Positions 38,501 through 44,673 of a stretch of 64,000 nucleotides of DNA are shown here, one piece after another. Source of the stretch: Paludibacterium paludis (lineage in GTDB: Bacteria; Pseudomonadota; Gammaproteobacteria; Burkholderiales; Chromobacteriaceae); contig NZ_CP069161.1 of the NCBI RefSeq assembly GCF_018802605.1, positions 1,488,001 through 1,552,000 of the forward strand, written 5' to 3'. A program made the position numbers and the translations under genes. Within the stretch, counting starts at the first letter, position 1. Every line of letters starts with the position of its first letter. The notes under the pieces are model-generated. The model had not been told where the DNA came from and made no database searches. It saw nothing but the letters and a program-made list of their open reading frames with translations.

Positions 38501-39016
38501 GAGCCGTACACCGACGTGGTATACAACATTCAGGTGGAGGCGTTCCATACCTACCACGTGGGCGAGCTCGGGACATGGGTGCATAATGCGAACTGCTGCG
38601 GTGTCCGGGGTGGCAGTGCATCGCAAGTGGGGAAAGAGGGAGAGAGTCGCAGCAGTGTAGTACAGGTTAGATCATCCTCAGAGAAGTTGCTAAATGCATT
38701 AGCTGATTTCCATTCTCAACGCTATCAGTTCGGGAATAATGTTTATCAATTGGATAAGGCTGGATTGAAGCATGTATTGGAGCGTCATCATCCGGGGTAT
38801 TGGGGAGGTGAGGCAAAGTCAGTCCAAACTTTTCTTGACCCGAAGATGACTATTGTAGATGTTCAAAATGTAATTAAGGAAGTTATGGCTCAAAACAGGG
38901 AATTGCTATCTAGCATGCACCCGTATGACACGAAACAGATAAATGGAAAAGTTGGTGGTGTTGAGTATGTCCTTGGTTTACGCAGGGGTAGAATTGGACA
39001 GTTATATCCAAAATAA
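29573..39016 (+). CDS. CdiA/FhaB-like two-partner secretion exoprotein with HINT domain and EndoU-like toxin tip
   Basis: A 3147-residue exoprotein. Residues 1-60 are an extended signal region ([22 protein letters not shown]) with a signal peptide ending LAQG. A TPS/haemagglutination domain follows ([26 protein letters not shown]...; [23 protein letters not shown]). Filamentous-haemagglutinin repeats fill most of the next 1000 and the later 1200 residues, separated near residues 1085-1270 by a non-repetitive domain with [20 protein letters not shown] that could bind a receptor. A pretoxin region contains [14 protein letters not shown] and MENN in place of VENN (about 2755). A HINT (intein-like) domain, [11 protein letters not shown]...[18 protein letters not shown] (about 2862-3012), precedes a 135-residue AT-rich toxin tip: [19 protein letters not shown]...[19 protein letters not shown]...[19 protein letters not shown]. 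The tip resembles EndoU/BECR-fold ribonuclease toxins. Role: contact-dependent inhibition of neighbours (inferred from architecture). Confidence 0.9.
   Translation: [3147 protein letters not shown]
38333..38636 (+). repeat. HINT-region repeat, copy A (in the exoprotein gene)
   Basis: This 304-bp stretch encodes the second half of the HINT domain and its junction to the toxin tip. It is repeated at 42670-42973 with about five single-base differences. Offset between the copies is 4337 bp, same orientation. Confidence 0.95.
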
Positions 39017-39061
39017 AAAAAGGCTAATGTTTATTTTAGTACATGGCTGCAGGAGATTATT

Positions 39062-39511
39062 ATGCTGAAAGTGGATACTTATTTTCGAGTGGATAACAGT
39101 TTTGTAAAGGCTGAAGACTATGATGGAGATCTTCATGATAAAAATTATATTGAAGGGTCCTTGTCAATCTCGGCAAATGATTTTCAGGTGGTTGATATGC
39201 ATACATGGGACTATATAGATCAGTTGTGGAGTTATGTGGTTGACGGTGTCTGTGAGGTCTCGTCGGGTAAATCTTGTTTTTTCCATTTCCCTGATCAGCC
39301 TATAAAAGTTTCTTTTGATGTAATGGGGGAGGGGCTGGTTAAGATTAGTATTGATTTTGATGGAGGTAGATGCGTGGAGGTTGATAAGGATGAGTTCGTT
39401 TATAGGTTTACTGAGGCCGGTGCTAGATTTTTTTGCATAATGAAAGAAAAAGACCCAGAAAGTAATGATTGTTGGGATTATTATTTGGAAAAATTAAGTC
39501 AGCTGCACTGA
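39062..39511 (+). CDS. Candidate immunity protein for the EndoU-like toxin tip
   Basis: A 149-residue acidic protein (MLKVDTYFRVDNSFVKAEDYDG...), AT-rich in codon use, starting 46 nt after the exoprotein stop behind AGGAG. No family is recognised. Position directly after the toxin tip, small size, net negative charge and atypical composition are what is expected of a cognate CDI immunity protein that binds a basic RNase tip. Confidence 0.75.
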   Translation: MLKVDTYFRVDNSFVKAEDYDGDLHDKNYIEGSLSISANDFQVVDMHTWDYIDQLWSYVVDGVCEVSSGKSCFFHFPDQPIKVSFDVMGEGLVKISIDFDGGRCVEVDKDEFVYRFTEAGARFFCIMKEKDPESNDCWDYYLEKLSQLH

Positions 39512-39534
39512 TGCATAGAGCTTCCGGTGTGGAA

Positions 39535-39716
39535 GGGCTTTGTTGCAAAAATCACGTTCCGAGCCGGCGAAGTAGAATGATGACATAAGCAAGCCCGCCC
39601 CGCCAAAGTACAAGACCACGAACGGGAAGACCTACAACGCAGCGCTCAAGGTGCGCGGATCGTTGATGATCTGGCTGGATCGCTACATGTGCTGGCACCC
39701 CGAATTCAACAGCTAA
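39535..39716 (+). pseudogene. Relic of an IS5-family element (left end plus N-terminus of transposase)
   Basis: GGGCTTTGTTGCAAAAATC (39535-39553) is typical of IS5-group terminal repeats. Downstream, 39588-39716 reads SKPAPPKYKTTNGKTYNAALK-VRGSLMIWLDRYMCW and stops; YKTTN-YNAALK-RGSL-IW is the start of IS5-family transposases. The frame has a stop where the initiation codon should be and no catalytic domain remains. Confidence 0.7.
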
Positions 39717-39746
39717 TCACGTAAGCCTTTGATTCTTCTATAGTGG

Positions 39747-41534
39747 TGTTCAAAACGCTCCACTACAGAAGGGGCAATTGCTTGCTGGCAGTCGGTTTTT
39801 TGACCTTCAGCGCAGACAGAATGCGCATTTGTAACTGGCTAATGGATGAGATTCCTGTGACGGATTGGGTGTTCATGGTGACGCTGTGATGCTGGATACG
39901 TCGCAGTTGCTCCAGCGCCCGTTCGGGCGACAGACCGCTCTGGCTGGCATGCAGCCGCTGACGCATCACCCGGTACAGAATCAGTGCCATAAAGCAGATT
40001 GCCGCATGGGCGCGGATCCGGTCCGGCAGGCGGTGGTAAACCGGCCCGATTTCAATCTCCGATTTCAGAATATGGAAACCGCGCTCAATATCGGCGAGCG
40101 ATTTGTAGCGTGCGATGACCTGTTCTGGCTTCAGGTCGGTGACATTCGTTACCAGCAGCAGTTTGCCATCCATCAAGCGCGCGTGAGTCAGTGCCTGCTC
40201 ATCAATGCTGTAGCTGAACAGCTCGCTTTTCAGGTCGACCTTGATGATGCGCGCCATGTGGGCCTCTTTGACCTCATGGTAGAAACGAGCGCGCGCGCCG
40301 CCATCGGAGAGCTTGCGGCCCCGTCCGCGTTGACCAGCGTCCTGCGCATCCAGCTTGCCACTCCATTCGGCGGCGTTGCGCTCCAGCTCAGCAATCGTGC
40401 GGTCACGCTGAGATCCTTGCTCGGCGGCAGTTTCCGGGTTGTGTGCAACCACCAGGCGAAGCCCCTCCCATTCGAGTTCGCCGGTGATTTCGCCGTGAGC
40501 GTCCATGCACTGTTGCTGCTGAAACGGCGTCAGCAATTCAATGAAATCCGAGTAACGCCGTCCCGGCACCGCCAGGATGAATTCCAGCAGCTGGCCGCTG
40601 GGCAAGGTGATCGACTGCAATTCGGCCAGGTTATCGGTGGACAGCAGTCCACGGTCCGCCACGGCGATGACCCGTCGGATCGGGAAACGCTGGATCACCT
40701 TCTCGATGGTCGGTTTGAGGGTGGTGACCTCGGCAGTATTGCCGTCGAACACCTCGTGATAGAGCGGAATGCCATCGGCGGTTTGCACCACGCCGAGCAT
40801 GAATTGGCGGGCGATGATGCCTTCCTTGGCCTTGCCGAACTGGCGCACATCGTCTTGCTGTTGCGACAGACCAGCGGCACGGATGGTGGTCATGTCGTAG
40901 AACACCACCGCCAGATCCTGGTCCAGCAACGGGCGCAGCAGTTCAGACACCACGCCGTCGACCGCTTCTCGGTGCTCGATCAGCGCATCCATTGCACGCA
41001 GCAATTGGTGATGTTCGATGGCGTTGGCGTCGATGCCTGGCAGGCTGACCGTTTCCAGCCAACGCAACACACCCAGCTTGGAATCGGGGTCGCACAACCG
41101 ATTGATGACCATTACGCGCAACAACGCTTCGACATCGATGCCGTGACGGGTGCGGCGGAACGTCTGGCGCAGACGATCAAAGCCCAACTCGTTCCATAAT
41201 TCAGTCAAAGCCCATACGTCACCCAGGGCGCGAGCGGATTCGAAGGTCATCGCCGGAGGCTCACCGGGTTCGGGCAATGCCCGGCCAGTCACACGCAGCA
41301 AACCCTCGATCACGGATTCCAATTCCGTACCGAGTTGGTCCAGGCGACCCAGCGTAGCAACTGTCCGCTGTTTGGGACGGCCATTCTCGTCGCGATAGGC
41401 CTCGACAAGTTGAACGTAGCGGCGCGGGCCGGATGAAGTAACTTTAACAAACATGCCGTTACTTTACACAAGGCATATTGCCTGTCAATACCAACATATC
41501 TCTACGTAAACGTGCCATTACACGAGTTTTGACA
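39747..41534 (-). mobile_element. IS1634-family insertion sequence (ends approximate)
   Basis: The transposase gene is flanked by short similar ends: TGTTCAAAACGC at 39747 and, inverted, TGTCAAAACTCG ending at 41534. The similarity beyond CAAAAC is weak and no target duplication could be identified, so the limits are estimates. Just outside the left end, CTATAGTGG/CCACTACAG (39737-39767) forms a hairpin. Confidence 0.55.
39763..41454 (-). CDS. IS1634-family (IS4-superfamily DDE) transposase
   Basis: A 563-residue transposase beginning MFVKVTSSGPRRYVQLVEAYRDENGRPKQRTVATLGRLDQ. The DDE residues lie in VVFYDMTTIRA, RVIAVADRGLLS and DIERGFHILKSEIEIGPVYHRLPDRIRAHAAICFMALILYR. It is full length with no visible disruption, so the element may still be active. 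It separates the active EndoU-like toxin/immunity pair from the orphan array. Confidence 0.92.
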   Translation of the reverse strand: MFVKVTSSGPRRYVQLVEAYRDENGRPKQRTVATLGRLDQLGTELESVIEGLLRVTGRALPEPGEPPAMTFESARALGDVWALTELWNELGFDRLRQTFRRTRHGIDVEALLRVMVINRLCDPDSKLGVLRWLETVSLPGIDANAIEHHQLLRAMDALIEHREAVDGVVSELLRPLLDQDLAVVFYDMTTIRAAGLSQQQDDVRQFGKAKEGIIARQFMLGVVQTADGIPLYHEVFDGNTAEVTTLKPTIEKVIQRFPIRRVIAVADRGLLSTDNLAELQSITLPSGQLLEFILAVPGRRYSDFIELLTPFQQQQCMDAHGEITGELEWEGLRLVVAHNPETAAEQGSQRDRTIAELERNAAEWSGKLDAQDAGQRGRGRKLSDGGARARFYHEVKEAHMARIIKVDLKSELFSYSIDEQALTHARLMDGKLLLVTNVTDLKPEQVIARYKSLADIERGFHILKSEIEIGPVYHRLPDRIRAHAAICFMALILYRVMRQRLHASQSGLSPERALEQLRRIQHHSVTMNTQSVTGISSISQLQMRILSALKVKKPTASKQLPLL

Positions 41535-41550
41535 AAAATCCCTCTGAAAC

Positions 41551-41707
41551 CCGCTTGTTTATTAGAGGGAGAGGGGCAAAAAAGGCGATTTTCGGGGGCG
41601 AACTGTCGAACTCGGGTGGCACGGTAGCCCGCTCGGCAAGCCGAAGTTCGACAGTTTGCCCCTCAAAATCGCTGTTTTTTTACCCCTTCGCTCTAATAAA
41701 CATGCGG
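41551..41707. repeat. 157-bp imperfect palindrome (MITE-like)
   Basis: The left arm 41551-41615 and right arm 41641-41707 are inverted copies: CCGC-TTGTTTATTAGAG...GCGATTTTCGGGGGCGAACTG against CCGCATGTTTATTAGAG...GCGATTTTGAGGGGCAAACTG, matching at roughly five of every six positions, with a 25-nt centre. It starts 17 bp beyond the IS1634 end and runs into the start of orphan toxin module 1. It could be a non-autonomous transposable element, a pair of IS ends, or a structural hairpin. Confidence 0.8.
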
Positions 41708-41923
41708 CTTCCAGAGGAAATGAGGCCAGCTATTATTGGCAATCACAATTATTCTGGCCATGCGCTGGATCGTATGCAAGATCGCGGATTGATGCCGTCT
41801 GTAATTGAAAATACAATCCAGAATGGCATTGCAACTACAAGTCGTGGTGGAACTACCGTTTACTTTGATAGCAAAAATAATTTATCCTCCATTGTTAATA
41901 AATACGAAAAATTGTTACTGTAA
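41702..41923 (+). pseudogene. Orphan toxin tip 1 (BECR-like fold), detached from any exoprotein
   Basis: 73 residues, MRLPEEMRPAIIGNHNYSGHALDRMQDRGL...IENTIQNG...RGGTTVYFDSKNN. The pattern YSGHALDRMQ-RG---S-I--AI-NG-----GGTTVYFD is that of small polymorphic toxin tips of the BECR RNase type. There is no pretoxin, HINT or secretion sequence upstream: the frame runs back into the palindrome (open from 41555). Low GC. It is a displaced toxin end kept with its immunity gene. Confidence 0.65.
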
Positions 41924-41926
41924 AAT

Positions 41927-42250
41927 ATGGGAAATAATGTGAAAAAATCAGACTTTATAGAGTTGGCAAGGTCTTCTACTGATGAATTGAAAAGCTTTGC
42001 CAGCTTTGTGCGGTTAGCAGAAGAGTATTGCACTCATCATAGTCCATTTCTATCTAATGTGGATTTAGATAGGTGTGGCAAGGTTTGGTTTACAATGGAG
42101 ATTGTAAATGCTAATGCACTTTCTGAATGGGAGGATGATGGCAGACCTGTGCAATGGAGTGAGAGGTGGATTGCTGAATTTCAAGATGATGCAATTGATC
42201 TAGTTGGCAATCTAATTGACTTGCTCGAAGGGCGCAATCAGGTAGACTGA
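41927..42250 (+). CDS. Candidate immunity protein for orphan toxin tip 1
   Basis: A 107-residue AT-rich gene starting 3 nt after the orphan tip: MGNNVKKSDFIELARSSTDELKSFASFVRLAEEYC..., ending in an acidic helical segment (AEFQDDAIDLVGNLIDLLEG). No family recognised. Placement and acidity fit a cognate immunity protein. Confidence 0.65.
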   Translation: MGNNVKKSDFIELARSSTDELKSFASFVRLAEEYCTHHSPFLSNVDLDRCGKVWFTMEIVNANALSEWEDDGRPVQWSERWIAEFQDDAIDLVGNLIDLLEGRNQVD

Positions 42251-42404
42251 GTGGACTTTATTACACGCAGCTCACTTGGCATACTAAGCTCTGCCAAAGT
42301 ATTGTCACTGGCTGGCATATTGGCACTCGGACTGACGGAAGAACGCCTTCATCAGCCCGGGAGACTTCGGAATGCTCGCGCCAGACGCTTTGAAACCTAG
42401 CGCT

Positions 42405-42657
42405 TCACTTGAGGCGGCGCGCACTTTTCCAGTACGCGAACTCGTCTTCGTAAATCTCGGCGTCCAGGTCCATGACCCGCTGCTGCAGGCGCGCCTGCGC
42501 GTCGCGTACCGCCTGGTTGTACACCGTCGGCCCCATCTCTGCGAGGAAGAAATCCAGCAAGGCGCCGGCCTGCAGATTGCCGATGCCTTTCATCGAAATA
42601 CCGTCCGAGCGAGAGAATTGCCGCCTCTCGCGCCGCCTTGTCCAGTTCGATGGCCAT
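42405..42657 (-). pseudogene. Frameshifted DUF2164 gene
   Basis: The start MAIELDKAAREAAILSLGRYFDE is in one frame, and the rest, GIGNLQAGALLDFFLAEMGPTVYNQAVRDAQARLQQRVMDLDAEIYEDEFAYWKSARRLK, is in another; together they make a full DUF2164 protein (about 80 residues). A small deletion at about 42590-42600 causes the shift. High-GC, chromosome-like codon use, unlike the toxin modules around it: a host gene fragment trapped in the array. Confidence 0.75.
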
Positions 42658-42669
42658 GCCCGCCTCCCT

Positions 42670-42973
42670 ACCGTGACCATCGCGGATCAGAACGGTAACG
42701 AAGACCTGCTGCGCACCACCGCGGAACACCCCTTCTGGGTGCGGGACTGGGGCTGGCGCAAAGCCGCGCTGCTGCAGGCCGGCATGACCTTGCTGGATGG
42801 CCGTGACCGCCCTCTGACCGTGGTGAGCGTGGCGCAAGAGCCGTACACCGACGTGGTATACAACATCCAGGTGGAGGCGTTCCATACCTACCACGTGGGC
42901 GAGCTCGGGACATGGGTGCATAATGCGAACTGCTGCGGTGTCGGGGGTGGAAGTGCATCGCAGGTGGGGAAAG
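42670..42973 (+). repeat. HINT-region repeat, copy B (orphan module 2)
   Basis: 304 bp nearly identical to 38333-38636, abutting the truncated DUF2164 gene at a sharp junction. It preserves the reading frame through the HINT end ([21 protein letters not shown]) into a different toxin tip. Confidence 0.95.
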
Positions 42974-43323
42974 CAGCAAATCCCGGGGTTGCTAGTGCAA
43001 GTGGGACTGCGGTTAGCTCCGCCCAAGCTGCTCGATTAAATATGCAGTTGTCTGCAGAGCAAGCGGCTGGAGTGAAAGCGCCAACACAAATTGTAAGTTA
43101 TTCTGACCATGCGATAGCCCAAATAGCTAGTAGAGACTCTGGGATTGGTGTCAACAAAGCTGCTGTAACAGACGCATTTTTTAATCCTGTGGCAATTCAT
43201 TATGTTCCAAGTAAATATGGACCAACATTTAAGTATGTTGGACAAAATGCGACGGTCGTTGTAAATTCACAAGGGAACGTGGTTACTGCTTGGGGAACAA
43301 GTGCAGCAGGAGTGGCAAAATGA
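42670..43323 (+). pseudogene. Orphan toxin module 2: partial HINT domain plus BECR-like toxin tip
   Basis: About 217 codons open without an authentic start. The first 101 codons repeat the exoprotein HINT domain ([23 protein letters not shown]...). The remaining 116 form a different tip: GKAANPGVASASG linker, then YSDHAIAQIASRDSGIGVNKAAVTDAFF...FKYVGQNATVVVNSQGNVVTAWG, which has the same YS-HA-----R layout as orphan tip 1 and probably the same BECR-type RNase fold. GC falls sharply after the repeat. Silent as it stands, but ready for recombination into the exoprotein gene. Confidence 0.8.
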
Positions 43324-43574
43324 TAATTAACCTGACTAGTGAGCAAAAAAAAATATTAATCGCACTCAAATGCAAGGATGATGGTAAAAATGCTGATGCA
43401 TTTGATAGTGCTCTACAAGGCCGTATTGATATAATCCATATTGATACGCTTTGTGGCTTGATAAATCTAGAATTTATGATGGAAGGAATTGATGAACATT
43501 TCGAGCCAACTCAATATGGAATTGAATTGGAAAATCTGCTGGATGCAATAAATAGACCAAGACTTGCTGGGTAG
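43320..43574 (+). CDS. Candidate immunity protein for orphan toxin module 2
   Basis: An 84-residue acidic protein (MIINLTSEQKKILIALKCKDDGKNADAFDS...) whose ATG overlaps the toxin stop (ATGA), so it is translationally coupled. No family recognised. The IS481 element begins 2 nt after its stop. Confidence 0.68.
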   Translation: MIINLTSEQKKILIALKCKDDGKNADAFDSALQGRIDIIHIDTLCGLINLEFMMEGIDEHFEPTQYGIELENLLDAINRPRLAG

Positions 43575-43575
43575 G

Positions 43576-44646
43576 TGTCGCATCCCGGATGATCATATAA
43601 GCAAACGCTTTGAGAAACTTGCCATCGCCCGGGAAGGTATGGGTAGGCTTCTGCACGCCCTACAACAGCAACAACAATGATCGTCAAACTGCACAAACAA
43701 GCCCGCACAACGCCGGCTATCCGCGAGGAAATTCGCAACGCAACCGGCACCTTGGCCGAACTGGCGGCACGCTTCAACGTCAGCATCCCCACCATCATCA
43801 AGTGGCGGAATCGTGACTCTGTTGAAGACCGCTCGCACACGGCCCATCGGCTGCAAACCCGGCTGACACCGGCCCAGGAGCACATCGCGGTCGAACTGCG
43901 CAAGTTGCTCAAGCTCGGCCTGGATGACCTGCTGGTCGTCGTGCACGAGTTCCTGAACCCCGACGTTTCCCGCTCCGGGCTGGACCGCTGCTTACGTCGC
44001 CACGGCGTAGGCAACCTGCGTGATCTAGAGTCCTCGTCCGCGCCGGTCAACCGCCTCAGCAAGCCATTCAAGGCGTACGATCCGGGCTACTTTCACATCG
44101 ACGTCAAATACTTACCGCAGATGCCGGACGAAACATCCCGCCGCGACTTGTTCGTTGCGATCGACCGCGCCACACGCTGGGTCTTTGTGCAGATTAAGTC
44201 GAACAAGACGGCCCATACCGCCAGAGCGTTTCTAACCGCCCTGCAAAAGGCGGTGCCGTGCCATATCCGAACGATCCTGACCGACAACGGCAGTGAGTTC
44301 ACCGACCGGCTGTTCAACAAGCAAAAGCAACCGAGTGGTGAACACGAATTCGATCTGCTGTGCACTGCGCTCGGGATTGAGCACCGATTGACCAAACCGC
44401 GCACCCCGCAAACCAACGGGATGGTAGAACGCTTTAACGGCCGGATCAGCGACGTGCTGGCGACGCACCGCTTCGAATCCGGCAAGGACTTGGCCGAGAC
44501 GCTGGAGCGCTATGTACTGCTCTACAATCAGCACTTACCGCAATTGGCGCTGCAACATCGAACACCGATTCAGGCCATGAAGGAGTGGCAAAAACAGCGC
44601 CCTGAATTATTCAAAAAGTGCGTTAGCAATCGTCCGGGACTGGACA
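43576..44646 (+). mobile_element. IS481-family insertion sequence
   Basis: Terminal inverted repeats can be read: TGTCGCATCCCGGATGAT at 43576 and, inverted, TGTCCAGTCCCGGACGAT ending at 44646. The 1071-bp element carries a single transposase gene. It is inserted between the immunity gene of module 2 and the remnant of module 3; no obvious target duplication was seen. Confidence 0.8.
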
Positions 44647-44651
44647 TCTAA
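43677..44651 (+). CDS. IS481-family transposase (rve integrase core)
   Basis: A 324-residue transposase: N-terminal HTH (AELAARFNVSIPTIIKWRNRD), then the DDE core with FHIDVKYLPQ, RTILTDNGSEFTDR and RTPQTNGMVERFNGRISDVL, and the usual C-terminal ETLERYVLLYNQHLPQLAL. The stop lies 5 nt outside the proposed right inverted repeat. Apparently intact. Confidence 0.92.
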   Translation: MIVKLHKQARTTPAIREEIRNATGTLAELAARFNVSIPTIIKWRNRDSVEDRSHTAHRLQTRLTPAQEHIAVELRKLLKLGLDDLLVVVHEFLNPDVSRSGLDRCLRRHGVGNLRDLESSSAPVNRLSKPFKAYDPGYFHIDVKYLPQMPDETSRRDLFVAIDRATRWVFVQIKSNKTAHTARAFLTALQKAVPCHIRTILTDNGSEFTDRLFNKQKQPSGEHEFDLLCTALGIEHRLTKPRTPQTNGMVERFNGRISDVLATHRFESGKDLAETLERYVLLYNQHLPQLALQHRTPIQAMKEWQKQRPELFKKCVSNRPGLDI

Positions 44652-44673
44652 TCTGCCAGAAAATACAGTTTAG

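Noticed and set aside
41551..41707. Integron attC site at the large palindrome
   Set aside because: The arms are much longer than attC and lack the GTTRRRY/RYYYAAC core ends.
41735..43250. CRISPR array among the repeats of the toxin region
   Set aside because: No short regularly spaced repeats were found; the repeats are long, few and explained by HINT duplication and IS ends.
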